From Flavobacterium faecale (GTDB lineage Bacteria > Bacteroidota > Bacteroidia > Flavobacteriales > Flavobacteriaceae): a stretch of 64,000 nucleotides of DNA. Positions 37,934 to 48,565 of the stretch are shown here, piece by piece. The notes beneath the pieces were generated by a model. It worked only from the letters and a program-made list of their open reading frames with translations. It had not been told where the DNA came from and made no database searches. Both the position numbers and the translations under genes were made by a program. The DNA is taken from NCBI RefSeq assembly GCF_003076455.1, contig NZ_CP020918.1, positions 124,001 through 188,000 of the forward strand. Reading direction: 5' to 3'. Position 1 is the first letter of the stretch; each line of letters opens with the position of its first letter.

Positions 37934-38728
37934 ATGAAGAATTTTTTAATTGCCACTGCATTATCTTTTGCAGGGTTAAATGGCTATGCTCAAAACGCAA
38001 CCGAAATTGACACCATTGAGAAAAAACAAATAAGTACCACAAAACCATCAAGATTAGATTTTAATGTATTGTTAGAAACGAGTCATTTATGGAGAGGCTT
38101 AGTTATAAATGATGGAATGACGGCAACTGGAAACATACATTATGCAGTAAACAAATCACAAACCATGAAAGTAGGAATATGGGGTGGCGCTGGATTTGAT
38201 GGAAAGTACAGAGAAATTAATTACTATGTGCAATACCAAAAAAATAATTTGTCCATTGCAATTTGGGATTTATTCAATACAACCGGAATCGAAACTCCTA
38301 AAGTATTTAATTATGACAAAAACAGTACAACCCACATTATTGATCTACGTACATCATATCGTTTTAATGACAATTTCCCTTTACGTATCGAAGCAGACAT
38401 GCTACTTTACAGCGGTCTAAATGATCGTGAATTAAACAGTTCGAATGAATATCGAAGTCGAAACTCTACTTATGTGGAGCTTAGCTACCCCGTTATTCGC
38501 GATCAAGTGGTAACGCTAAATGCCTTTGTAGGTGGCGCCTTCCCGTTGAACGGAAGCAAACATTTATTTACAAATAAAACTGAAAGCTCTTTTGATATTG
38601 TTAACGCTGGAATTACAGCCAGCAAAAGCATTGAAATTTTTCAATACAAGCTACCTGTTTCTGCTACTGCAATGTGGAATCCTTCCAACAAAATAGCTAG
38701 AATAAAACTAGATGTAAATTTGTTTTAA
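37934..38728 (+). CDS. Putative outer-membrane protein of the glycerol operon
   Basis: This 264-residue protein has a signal peptide (MKNFLIATALSFAGLNGYAQ) and a beta-barrel-like pattern of alternating strands (LDFNVLLETSHLWRGLVIND, MKVGIWGGAGFDG, INYYVQYQKNNLSIAIWDL). I do not recognise a named family, although it resembles small porin-like barrels. Since it lies 38 bases after glpF and before a terminator, it is very likely co-transcribed with glpDKF. I infer that it passes glycerol or glycerol phosphodiesters through the outer membrane. Confidence 0.75.
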   Translation: MKNFLIATALSFAGLNGYAQNATEIDTIEKKQISTTKPSRLDFNVLLETSHLWRGLVINDGMTATGNIHYAVNKSQTMKVGIWGGAGFDGKYREINYYVQYQKNNLSIAIWDLFNTTGIETPKVFNYDKNSTTHIIDLRTSYRFNDNFPLRIEADMLLYSGLNDRELNSSNEYRSRNSTYVELSYPVIRDQVVTLNAFVGGAFPLNGSKHLFTNKTESSFDIVNAGITASKSIEIFQYKLPVSATAMWNPSNKIARIKLDVNLF

Positions 38729-38750
38729 GCTAAAAGAATACACAAATCTA

Positions 38751-38783
38751 AAAACTCTCTTTTTTTTAAAGAGAGTTTTTTTT
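38751..38783 (+). terminator. Terminator of the glp operon
   Basis: Stem AAAACTCTCTTT and its complement, short loop, then nine T; 22 bases after the last stop codon. Confidence 0.9.
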
Positions 38784-38834
38784 TGCTTTAGTACCAAATA
38801 AAACTAAAATACTGTTAATTCTTAATCTGCCAAC

Positions 38835-38866
38835 TTGTCATATTCGATCAAATAATTGTACATTTG
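38835..38866 (+). promoter_or_regulatory. Promoter of miaB
   Basis: TACATTTG (38859-38866) fits TAnnTTTG; TTG at 38835-38837 is 21 bases upstream, slightly longer than the ideal 19. It is 35 bases before the ATG. Confidence 0.55.
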
Positions 38867-38900
38867 TGCCCTTATTAAAACACACTTTTGAAAGTGCCCT

Positions 38901-40346
38901 ATGGAAAAGATTATTGACGAAAACAAACAAGGCGAAAGTCTAGTTTTACAAAATAAACCCGAAAACAAAAAAAAATTATTTATCGAAAGTTATGGTTGTG
39001 CCATGAACTTTTCGGATAGTGAAATTGTAGCTTCGATATTATCTACAAACGGATACAATACCACTCAAATATTAGAAGAAGCCGATCTTGTTTTGGTAAA
39101 CACCTGCTCTATTAGAGATAAAGCAGAACAAACCATTCGAAAACGACTAGAAAAATACAATGCTGTAAAACGCATCAACTCCAAAATGAAAGTAGGCGTT
39201 TTGGGATGTATGGCAGAACGTTTGAAAGAGAAATTTCTTGATGAAGAAAAAATAGTTGATCTCGTTGTAGGCCCTGATGCTTACAAGGATTTACCCAATT
39301 TACTAAGTGAAGTTGAGGAAGGCCGTGATGCTATAAACGTAATTTTATCAAAAGACGAAACTTATGGTGATATCTCACCTGTTCGTTTAATGAGCAATGG
39401 GATAACTGCTTTGGTTTCGATCACACGTGGCTGTGACAATATGTGTACATTTTGCGTGGTTCCTTTTACTAGAGGGCGTGAGCGTAGCCGTGAACCTCAA
39501 AGTATCATGACCGAAATTCAAGATTTATGGAGTAAAGGTTTTAAAGAAATCACCCTACTCGGGCAAAACGTGGATAGCTATTTATGGTATGGTGGCGGAC
39601 TGAAAAAAGATTTTGAAAACGCAACAGAAATGCAAAAAGCAACAGCGGTAGATTTTGACCAGTTACTCGAAATGGTAGCGGTAGGTTTCCCAAAGATGCG
39701 CATTCGATTCTCTACTTCAAATCCACAAGATATGCACGAAAGTGTTTTGCACGTGATCGCAAAGCACCCAAATATATGTAAGCACATTCACTTACCCGTA
39801 CAATCAGGAAGTAACCGTATTTTGAAAGAAATGAACCGCTTACACACCCGCGAAGAATACATGACTTTGATTGATAAAATCAGAAGTATCATTCCGGATT
39901 GCGCTATCTCTCAAGACATGATTGCTGGTTTCCCAACAGAAACTGAGCAAGATCACCAAGATACCATGAGCTTAATGGAGTTTGTAAAATATAACTTCGG
40001 ATACATGTACTCCTACTCTGAACGTCCTGGAACATTGGCCGGAAGAAAAATGGAGGACGATGTAGAAGAGCCAACCAAAGCGAGACGCCTGCAGGAAATT
40101 GTTGATTTACAGCAAAAACACGCTTGGTTACGATCTGAAGAATTTATTGGTAAAACAGTCGAGGTTTTGATCGAAAAAATTTCAAAAAAATCGAAAGAAG
40201 AGTTTTCTGGAAGAAATTCTCAGAGTATCACGGTCGTTTTCCCGAAGGAAGATTACGAGATTGGAGATTTTGTAAACGTAAAAATTACAAGTTGTACTAG
40301 CGGAACATTAAAAGGTGAAGCTGTGGGATATAGCGAAATGAATTAA
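38901..40346 (+). CDS. miaB: tRNA-2-methylthio-N6-dimethylallyladenosine synthase
   Basis: The 481-residue radical-SAM methylthiotransferase modifies A37 of tRNAs reading UNN codons. The N-terminal domain supplies three cysteines (SYGCAMN, NTCSIR, GCMAER) for one iron-sulfur cluster, the radical-SAM motif CDNMCTFC (about 178-185) the other; a TRAM domain ends the protein (about 410-481). It starts an operon-like run of genes up to groEL. A GxxExxY gene with inverted-repeat ends interrupts the run 14 bases after the stop. Confidence 0.97.
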   Translation: MEKIIDENKQGESLVLQNKPENKKKLFIESYGCAMNFSDSEIVASILSTNGYNTTQILEEADLVLVNTCSIRDKAEQTIRKRLEKYNAVKRINSKMKVGVLGCMAERLKEKFLDEEKIVDLVVGPDAYKDLPNLLSEVEEGRDAINVILSKDETYGDISPVRLMSNGITALVSITRGCDNMCTFCVVPFTRGRERSREPQSIMTEIQDLWSKGFKEITLLGQNVDSYLWYGGGLKKDFENATEMQKATAVDFDQLLEMVAVGFPKMRIRFSTSNPQDMHESVLHVIAKHPNICKHIHLPVQSGSNRILKEMNRLHTREEYMTLIDKIRSIIPDCAISQDMIAGFPTETEQDHQDTMSLMEFVKYNFGYMYSYSERPGTLAGRKMEDDVEEPTKARRLQEIVDLQQKHAWLRSEEFIGKTVEVLIEKISKKSKEEFSGRNSQSITVVFPKEDYEIGDFVNVKITSCTSGTLKGEAVGYSEMN

Positions 40347-40359
40347 CATATTTTTTTAA

Positions 40360-40388
40360 ACCGCAAATTTCACAAATTTTCGCAAATT
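40360..40388 (+). repeat. Left terminal inverted repeat of the GxxExxY cassette
   Basis: These 29 bases match the reverse complement of 40805-40833 at 26 positions. Internally they consist of three CRCAAATT-type blocks. Confidence 0.85.
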
Positions 40389-40409
40389 AAATCCCTTTAC
40401 ACCTTCAAC

Positions 40410-40799
40410 ATGAATGACTCAGATGAATATTATTACAAAAAAGACGAGAACTATGAAATCATAGGTCTTTGCATGGAAGTTCATCGAATTCTAGGTCCAG
40501 GGTTATTGGAAATTGTTTACAAAGACGCCTTAGAAATAGAATTCAAAAGACACAATATACCTTATAAAAGGGAGAAAGAATTTAGTGTAGAATATAAAGG
40601 AATTATTCTACCTCATAAATTTTATGCCGATTTTGTAGTTTACGAAGATATAATTTTAGAAATAAAATCAACCAAAGATATTAGCAATGATCATCTAGCT
40701 CAAACTTTAAATTATATGAAAATCGCAAAAACTCCTATTGGAATTATTGCAAACTTTCAAAACAAATCATTAGTTCACAAGCGATTGATAAATTCATAA
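40410..40799 (+). CDS. GxxExxY family protein
   Basis: The 129-residue protein carries the signature GPGLLEIVYKDALEIE (about 31-46), from which the family takes its name, and then KFYADFVVYEDIILEIKST (about 70-89). D-x(n)-E-x-K in this last part resembles the core of PD-(D/E)XK nucleases, which is my inference. Paralogues are scattered through many bacterial genomes and their function is unknown. Here the gene fills nearly all of a 474-bp segment bounded by 29-base inverted repeats and is inserted between miaB and the sigma-54 activator gene, which suggests a mobile cassette. Confidence 0.9.
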   Translation: MNDSDEYYYKKDENYEIIGLCMEVHRILGPGLLEIVYKDALEIEFKRHNIPYKREKEFSVEYKGIILPHKFYADFVVYEDIILEIKSTKDISNDHLAQTLNYMKIAKTPIGIIANFQNKSLVHKRLINS

Positions 40800-40804
40800 A
40801 TAAT

Positions 40805-40833
40805 AATTTGTGAAAATTTGTGTAATTTGTGGT
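40805..40833 (-). repeat. Right terminal inverted repeat of the GxxExxY cassette
   Basis: Inverted partner of 40360-40388 with three mismatches. It begins 5 bases after the stop codon of the GxxExxY gene. Confidence 0.85.
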
Positions 40834-40869
40834 GAAATAAAAAACAATTTATTCCTAGCAATTTAAAAT

Positions 40870-42126
40870 ATGGAATCAGTTCAAAATATAAAACAACGAT
40901 TTGAGATTATTGGCAACGAGCCAAAGCTTAATCGTGCGATAGAAAAAGCTATTCAGGTTGCCCCTACCGATATTTCAGTATTGGTTGTGGGTGAAAGTGG
41001 AGTTGGAAAAGAAAGTATTCCAAAAATAATCCACTCTCTATCTCATAGAAAACATGGAAAGTACATAGCCGTAAACTGTGGAGCAATACCCGAAGGAACG
41101 ATTGATAGTGAACTTTTTGGCCACGAAAAAGGAGCTTTTACAGGTGCTACAAGTACACGTGAAGGATATTTTGAGGTAGCAAACGGCGGAACCATCTTTT
41201 TGGATGAAGTAGGTGAATTGCCTCTTACCACTCAAGTTCGACTACTAAGAATTTTGGAGAATGGAGAATTCTTAAAAGTAGGATCCTCGCAAGTTCAAAA
41301 AACAGATGTACGTATAGTCGCAGCTACAAACGTCAATTTGTTTGATGCCATTGGGAAAGGTAAATTCCGTGAAGATTTATATTACCGTCTAAGTACTGTT
41401 GACATCGTCCTGCCTCCACTACGCGAACGCAAAGATGATATCCATTTATTGTTTAGAAAATTTGCGGCCGATTTTGCACACAAATACAAGATGCCTCCTT
41501 TAAAACTAGATGATGGAGCGATACAATTGTTACAAAAATTTCGCTGGAGTGGAAATATTCGTCAGCTACGAAATGTAGCAGAGCAAATTTCGGTTCTAGA
41601 AACCAATCGAGACATTACTGCTGTAAGTTTACAATCGTATTTACCTGCAGAAGGTTCTAACTTACCTTCTGTAATTAGTGATAAAAAAGCAGAAAGCGAC
41701 TTTAGTACCGAAAGAGATATTTTGTACAAAGTACTTTTTGATATGAAAAGTGATCTGAATGATTTGAAGAAACTCACTTTAGAATTAATGAAAAATGGGA
41801 CTGCGAAGGCTCAAGATATTAATCCTAATTTGATTCAGAAGATATATGGAAATCAAGAAAACGATAGTGAAATTGATTTTGAAGAAAGACCTAAGACTGC
41901 TTTACTTCCGCCACAAAATCCAGAAAAACAATACGAAGAACAAGAAGACAGTTATCTTTTTGCTGAAACGATAGAGGAAGAAGAAGTTTTGAGATTGGAA
42001 CAAAAAGAAATTGAAATGATCAAAAAATCATTAGAAAAAAACAAAGGAAAACGAAAAGCCGCAGCAGAAGAATTAGGTATTTCGGAACGTACTTTATACC
42101 GAAAAATTAAACAATTCGATCTATAA
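40870..42126 (+). CDS. Sigma-54-dependent transcriptional activator without receiver domain
   Basis: The 418-residue protein starts directly with the AAA+ domain: Walker [10 protein letters not shown] (about 41-49), the sigma-54 contact loop GAFTGA (about 88-93), Walker [15 protein letters not shown], and [10 protein letters not shown] before the linker. An acidic, Glu-rich linker (about 330-380) leads to a Fis-type helix-turn-helix ([19 protein letters not shown]). There is no receiver or sensor domain, so control must come through a partner or through expression level. It lies in the run miaB-lptE-secG-groESL, and a candidate sigma-54 promoter precedes groES. Confidence 0.93.
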   Translation: MESVQNIKQRFEIIGNEPKLNRAIEKAIQVAPTDISVLVVGESGVGKESIPKIIHSLSHRKHGKYIAVNCGAIPEGTIDSELFGHEKGAFTGATSTREGYFEVANGGTIFLDEVGELPLTTQVRLLRILENGEFLKVGSSQVQKTDVRIVAATNVNLFDAIGKGKFREDLYYRLSTVDIVLPPLRERKDDIHLLFRKFAADFAHKYKMPPLKLDDGAIQLLQKFRWSGNIRQLRNVAEQISVLETNRDITAVSLQSYLPAEGSNLPSVISDKKAESDFSTERDILYKVLFDMKSDLNDLKKLTLELMKNGTAKAQDINPNLIQKIYGNQENDSEIDFEERPKTALLPPQNPEKQYEEQEDSYLFAETIEEEEVLRLEQKEIEMIKKSLEKNKGKRKAAAEELGISERTLYRKIKQFDL

Positions 42127-42204
42127 AACTAAAATCAGTTCACAAAAACGATTTTCATACCTTTGAAAACAGAAATACAATACAATCTTTTTCTACCATA
42201 ACAC

Positions 42205-42708
42205 ATGAAAAAATCATCCTACCTTATTATAGCATTCTTAGCTCTATTCCTGAGCAGTTGTTCCGTTTACAACTTTACTGGAACGGGTAAAATAGATGCT
42301 AAAACGTTCCAAGTTAACTTTTTCCAGAACAATGCCGACTTGATTGAGCCAGGAATCGACAGAACGTTTACCCTAGCGCTACAAGAAATTTTGCAAAATC
42401 AAACTAATTTGAATCTTGTAAAAAATGGAGCAGATTTAACGTATGAAGGTGAAATTATTGACTACAGAATAAGTCCAATGACCGCTACGGCAGATCAAAA
42501 AACCTCTCAAAACAGATTAAAAATCCGTATCAACGTTCGTTTTATCAACAAAAAGAAAGAAGCGGATAATTTTGAAAAACCATTTGAATTCTATTACGAT
42601 TATCCTGCCACATCACAACTTACAGGTACAATAAAAACAGCGGCTTTAAAAGATATATTTGATCGAATCACCCAAGACATCTTTAATGAATCGCTAGCCA
42701 AATGGTAA
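42205..42708 (+). CDS. lptE: LptE-family LPS-assembly lipoprotein
   Basis: The 167-residue protein has a lipoprotein signal (lipobox LSSC, Cys about 19) followed by the sequence SVYNFTGTGKIDAKTFQVNF, which is typical of Bacteroidota LptE. The small alpha/beta fold continues with LALQEILQNQTNLNLVKNGA and a C-terminal helix (LKDIFDRITQDIFNESL). LptE plugs the LptD channel and delivers LPS to the outer leaflet. It lies 78 bases after the activator gene and 37 before the TPR gene. Confidence 0.88.
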   Translation: MKKSSYLIIAFLALFLSSCSVYNFTGTGKIDAKTFQVNFFQNNADLIEPGIDRTFTLALQEILQNQTNLNLVKNGADLTYEGEIIDYRISPMTATADQKTSQNRLKIRINVRFINKKKEADNFEKPFEFYYDYPATSQLTGTIKTAALKDIFDRITQDIFNESLAKW

Positions 42709-42745
42709 ATTATTTCGTTTTCTATCAACGAAAGAAAAACTGCTT

Positions 42746-43603
42746 ATGAACATCCTTGACTATACTTACTTACTAAATAGCCCTGATACTATTGCCGAAA
42801 CACAAACCTTGGCACTAGAAACTGTATTGGATGATTTTCCGTATTTTCAAAGTGCTCGCGCATTGCGATTAAAAGGATTATTCAACTTAAATAGTTTCAA
42901 ATACAATTATGCGCTAAAAGTTACAGCGGCACATACGACTGACAGAACGGTATTGTTTGACTTCATAACTTCCGATTCATTTACTGCCATTCAGCGCGAA
43001 TTATTTGATCAACAAGCAGCAGAATTATTAGACATAATGGTTGTAGACAGCGAAATAGTAGTCGTTGAGAAACCTGTGACCAAGCTTGAAGATTCTATTT
43101 TAAACACGATAAAAGAGGCAACAGCAGAAAAACCAGAAGTTACACAAGCTAAAATAGAAGAAAAACTATCCATTGGCGCACCTCTTGAATTTGCTAAAAC
43201 AGAAAAGCATTCGTTTCAAGAATGGCTACAACTGTCAAGAACGCAACCTATTATTCGAGAAAAAGCCGAAAAAACCTTGTCGACTGCACCTACCCCACCT
43301 ACACCAGTTGTAGAATTGGACCCAGAAAAGCAAAAGAAAGCAGCTATAATTGATAAATTTATAGAAACTAGCCCGAAGATTTCACCCGTTAACAAAGGCG
43401 CTATACCATCGATACAAATTGACATTAATAAAGAGGATCATTCATATCTAATGACCGAGACTTTGGCCAAGGTATATTTGGAACAAAAAAAATATCTGAA
43501 AGCAATCCAAGCTTATGAGATATTAATTTTGAAATATCCAGAAAAAAGTAGTTTCTTTGCAGACCGTATTTCAGATATAAAACTTTTACAACAAAATAAT
43601 TAA
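42746..43603 (+). CDS. TPR-like protein of unknown function
   Basis: The 285-residue cytosolic protein has an N-terminal helical region (MNILDYTYLLNSPDTI..., with VLDDFPYFQSARALRLKGLF), a charged, Pro-rich middle part (about 115-215) and a C-terminal TPR-like helix pair (ETLAKVYLEQKKYLKAIQAY, about 245-285). I recognise no further domain. It lies between lptE and secG, with 7 bases to secG, so the two are probably translated from one transcript. Confidence 0.8.
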   Translation: MNILDYTYLLNSPDTIAETQTLALETVLDDFPYFQSARALRLKGLFNLNSFKYNYALKVTAAHTTDRTVLFDFITSDSFTAIQRELFDQQAAELLDIMVVDSEIVVVEKPVTKLEDSILNTIKEATAEKPEVTQAKIEEKLSIGAPLEFAKTEKHSFQEWLQLSRTQPIIREKAEKTLSTAPTPPTPVVELDPEKQKKAAIIDKFIETSPKISPVNKGAIPSIQIDINKEDHSYLMTETLAKVYLEQKKYLKAIQAYEILILKYPEKSSFFADRISDIKLLQQNN

Positions 43604-43610
43604 ACATACA

Positions 43611-43934
43611 ATGAGCACATTTTCAATTTTTTTAGTTTTGATTACAATAGTTTGTTTTCTATTGATCGTAGTAATCATGGTTCAAAACCCTAAAGGTGGT
43701 GGATTATCTTCTACAGTAGGTGGATCTCAAATGTTGGGTGGTGTACAAAAAACAACTGACTTTTTAGACAGAAGTACTTGGACACTAGCAACTGTTTTGA
43801 TTGCGTTAATTTTATTATCAAGTTTAAGCTTTACAGGAAGCCTAAGCGATACTGATTCAAAAATTATTGACAATACACCTGCGGCTGCTGCACCAGCACC
43901 GATCCAAAATGCTCCAGTAAGCCCTGCAAAATAA
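43611..43934 (+). CDS. secG: Preprotein translocase subunit SecG
   Basis: The 107-residue protein has two membrane helices (about 4-23 and 55-74) with the conserved cytoplasmic loop VQNPKGGGLSSTVGG between them, which identifies SecG. The C-terminal Ala/Pro-rich tail is longer than in Escherichia coli. SecG supports SecYE-driven export. It ends the operon-like run; a terminator follows 26 bases later. Confidence 0.95.
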   Translation: MSTFSIFLVLITIVCFLLIVVIMVQNPKGGGLSSTVGGSQMLGGVQKTTDFLDRSTWTLATVLIALILLSSLSFTGSLSDTDSKIIDNTPAAAAPAPIQNAPVSPAK

Positions 43935-43959
43935 TTTTTTGCATCTCAAAATAACTATA

Positions 43960-43991
43960 AAATGCCAGCTTGTCAAAGCTGGCATTTTTTT
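43960..43991 (+). terminator. Terminator after secG
   Basis: Perfect 12-bp stem (AAATGCCAGCTT and complement), 4-base loop, eight T. It separates secG from groES. Confidence 0.92.
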
Positions 43992-44017
43992 TAGGAAAGA
44001 ATGTCAGTTAAAAGGGC

Positions 44018-44034
44018 TTGGCACAATTTCTGAA
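44018..44034 (+). promoter_or_regulatory. Candidate sigma-54 promoter of groESL
   Basis: TTGGCAC (44018-44024), five bases, then CTGAA matches the -24 box fully and the -12 box (TTGCA) at three of five positions; the usual GG-N10-GC becomes GG-N10-GA. It lies 50 bases upstream of groES and downstream of the secG terminator. A sigma-54 activator is encoded 2 kb upstream. Confidence 0.4.
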
Positions 44035-44083
44035 AGACTATTAACATCATAGAAATAATTAATCATTAAAATAAATAAAAATC

Positions 44084-46107
<2,024 letters not shown>

Positions 46108-46130
46108 TACTTACTTCAATATAAAACTTA

Positions 46131-46165
46131 AAAATCCGTTCATTTATTTGAACGGATTTTTTTTT
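46131..46165 (+). terminator. Terminator of groESL
   Basis: Perfect 12-bp stem (AAAATCCGTTCA and complement), 6-base loop, nine T, 23 bases after the stop codon. Confidence 0.93.
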
Positions 46166-46279
46166 GTTTTCTAACTAAACTATTTTTCTAGGCAAATGAA
46201 TCCTTTCAATACATGAATAGAAATATTTTAATTTACTAAAAAGCATAATGCTACTTGTGCTTTTTTGAGTTTCAGATTA

Positions 46280-46505
46280 CCCGATCGCGCAGGCTTATCT
46301 TCTATCGTTAGCCCAGGCATTTGCCTGTGCCGACAAAGTTGAGCAAGCAAAGTAAAAAGAAAGTTGTAATCATTAAAACGGTTACAGCTTTCTTTGTTTT
46401 TAAAAATAAGAAATGACTAAAAATTGATTGTTTTTGGGTTACTATTGGAACGGGCACAGGTAAATACCTGCGCTAACTAATGTGGTAAGTATGCGCGATC
46501 AGGAT
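46280..46505. repeat. Interspersed repeat R1 with inverted end
   Basis: The left part (46280-46400) contains CGATCGCGCAGGC, GCCCAGGCATTTGCCTGTGC and a terminator-like hairpin (AGAAAGTTGTAA/TTACAGCTTTCT). Its beginning recurs in inverted form at 46446-46505 (GGGCACAGGTAAATACCTGC, GCGCGATCAGG), so R1 is a 226-bp element with inverted ends. Most of 46280-46400 recurs at 47934-48052. Between R1 and the GH16 gene (46506-46844) I see only AT-rich DNA. Confidence 0.85.
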
Positions 46506-46844
46506 TCTTTACCCATCTATTAAGGATGCCTATTTATATTTACAAATAACTACTTACTTTTTTCCCATCAATATATTAAATCCTTTAATGCCAAATTACT
46601 TTTGAATTTAACAAAACGAAATTTTAATGTTCAAAAAAAAATCCAAAAAACTACATCCTGAATTAATCACAATCTAGACGAATAAAGAATTCTGTCTATT
46701 TTACCCCTATAAAACCAAAGATTTCCAAAACAAATATATACAACAACCTCCACAAGTACAGTTTTTGTCTAGTCAAAAAAACGACAAAAAAGTAATTTAT
46801 TCTCTTAATTTGCTTCATTAAATAATCAAAACCATATTTATTTT

Positions 46845-47912
46845 ATGAAGGCAACATTATTATCTTTTATCGCTTTATCCAGCTTAATACTAAGCTGTAC
46901 TAATAAGGAAGAAAGCACATTATTGGAATCAGCGTCAATATTTGACGACAATTTAATTTCTCAAAACCTTACCAACAAATCCATTCTTTCTACAAATTGT
47001 CCTAAACCTGCAGACGCTAATTTATTTATCGCAATTACCAACAACAACTCCAAAGCGTTAAATCGTTCCCAAAACGGCATGGGCACTTGGGTTTTAATAC
47101 CTGAGCTCTCGAACGAATTTAATTATTCAAGCAAAACTGATCCTGCGTTTACAACAGACTGGAAAGACTCTTACATTAATAGTTGGACAGGACCAGCACC
47201 AACAAAATGGGTCGCTAGTGGGTCTTCACTTGGAACAGCACCAACTGGAGAAAAATGTATAATTCTTCAAGCAACAAAGGTGGGGAATACCTTAGAATGC
47301 GGAATGGTTACATCTAAAGCTAAAGCAACATTCCCACTTTACCAAGAGGCCAGAGTAAGAATAAGTGATTCTCACTTAGCCAATGCCGTGTGGATGTTAA
47401 GTACTGATTCTAGAGAAGAAATTGACAACCTTGAATCTTATGGAGATAAATTAGGGTCAAAACCATATTTTGGAGATAAATTACATTTAAGCCATCATAC
47501 TTTTAAAGATATTGCAGGTATTAGAAAAGATTATCAACCCCAATTAGAGACCTGGATGATAAGAAAAACAGGGACGGGTTGCAATGCTACTGATGATGTA
47601 AAATGGAATACCGATTTCCATATTTTTGGGGTAAAATGGGTTGATGCTACTAATCTAGAATATTATGTAGATGGAGTAAAAGTAAGAACCGTAACAGGCA
47701 CCGATATTGACCCGAACGGCTACACAGATTGTTCAGGAATGAAAAAAGCTTTGCATATGATTATTAGTCAAGCAGCACAAACATGGCGATTTGCTGACGT
47801 GAATGAGTTTTACAACCAGAACATTACCAATGGCGCAAGAACTAAGATGTACATAGACTGGATTCGTGTTTACAGACCAAATCAAAATTTAGGCACCTCT
47901 ACTTGTAATTAA
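46845..47912 (+). CDS. GH16 glycoside hydrolase, agarase/porphyranase-like lipoprotein
   Basis: The 355-residue protein has a lipoprotein signal (LILSC, Cys 18) followed by Thr-Asn-Lys-Glu-Glu, which favours surface display. The GH16 catalytic motif ExDxxE is EIDNLE at 192-197 (E192 nucleophile, E197 acid/base by family knowledge), within MLSTDSREEIDNLESYG. A shortened linker of about 60 residues precedes the domain, which ends IDWIRVYRP. The sequence around the motif resembles beta-agarases and beta-porphyranases more than laminarinases. The exact substrate is unproven. It stands alone between copies of an interspersed repeat, so it may be an accessory gene. Confidence 0.88.
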   Translation: MKATLLSFIALSSLILSCTNKEESTLLESASIFDDNLISQNLTNKSILSTNCPKPADANLFIAITNNNSKALNRSQNGMGTWVLIPELSNEFNYSSKTDPAFTTDWKDSYINSWTGPAPTKWVASGSSLGTAPTGEKCIILQATKVGNTLECGMVTSKAKATFPLYQEARVRISDSHLANAVWMLSTDSREEIDNLESYGDKLGSKPYFGDKLHLSHHTFKDIAGIRKDYQPQLETWMIRKTGTGCNATDDVKWNTDFHIFGVKWVDATNLEYYVDGVKVRTVTGTDIDPNGYTDCSGMKKALHMIISQAAQTWRFADVNEFYNQNITNGARTKMYIDWIRVYRPNQNLGTSTCN

Positions 47913-47933
47913 TTATATTTAAAAGCATTGTTG

Positions 47934-48052
47934 TCCGATAGCGCAGGCTAGTCTTTAAACGTTAGCGCAGGCATTTGCCTGTGCCAACAAAGTTGAGCAA
48001 GCAAAGTAACAAGAAAGTTGTAATCATTAAAACGGTTACAACTTTTTTGTTT
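47934..48052. repeat. Interspersed repeat R2, also terminator of the GH16 gene
   Basis: It matches the left part of R1 (46280-46400), with about 60 bases nearly identical. The hairpin AAAGTTGTAA/TTACAACTTT with a following T-run serves as terminator 20-140 bases after the GH16 stop codon. Confidence 0.88.
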
Positions 48053-48116
48053 AATTTTAAAATAAAAATGTCAACAAAATATAAAGCCACTGCAACTGAG
48101 GAAGTTTATTTTATTA

Positions 48117-48253
48117 TCCCGATCGCGCAGGCTTGTCTACAAACGATTAACCCCCATCGCGCAGGTTTGTAGCCACGTTAGCGCAGGCATTTGTCTATGC
48201 CCTCAAACTTACGCAACAAAACTACAACCATAAAAAAGTTGTAGTTTTTTGTT
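48117..48253. repeat. Interspersed repeat R3, diverged
   Basis: CCCGATCGCGCAGGCTTGTC, a second ATCGCGCAGG, CGTTAGCGCAGGCATTTG and a final hairpin AACTACAAC/GTTGTAGTT with TTTTTTG repeat the plan of R1 and R2 in diverged and partly duplicated form. From 48254 to 48565 I see no gene. Confidence 0.8.
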
Positions 48254-48565
48254 TTAGGAATAAATAATAACCAAACTGTTTTAGCGATTGAATTGCTGGT
48301 ATTTAAGGGTGATCTTCATTCCCGAAGTTTGGAGAATGTACTAATTAATTTGGTAAAAGTGTGCCACAGGATTTTTTTGTTTTCAAATTAAACCATTCAC
48401 AATTTTATAAGTCTAATAGTTTGACTTTAGTCACCTTTGATATAAGAAGTGAGCTATTTAAAAACGCTATTAATATTTCGTTAACAATTATTGAACTTAT
48501 TTGTAGTTAAATTTACTAAGACCTAGCTATTGTCATCTTTTAACCAACTAAACCAAATTCTCAAC

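Noticed and set aside
47975..48172. 65-codon frame downstream of the GH16 gene
   Set aside because: It runs through repeats R2 and R3 and across a terminator hairpin; its content is explained by the repeats.
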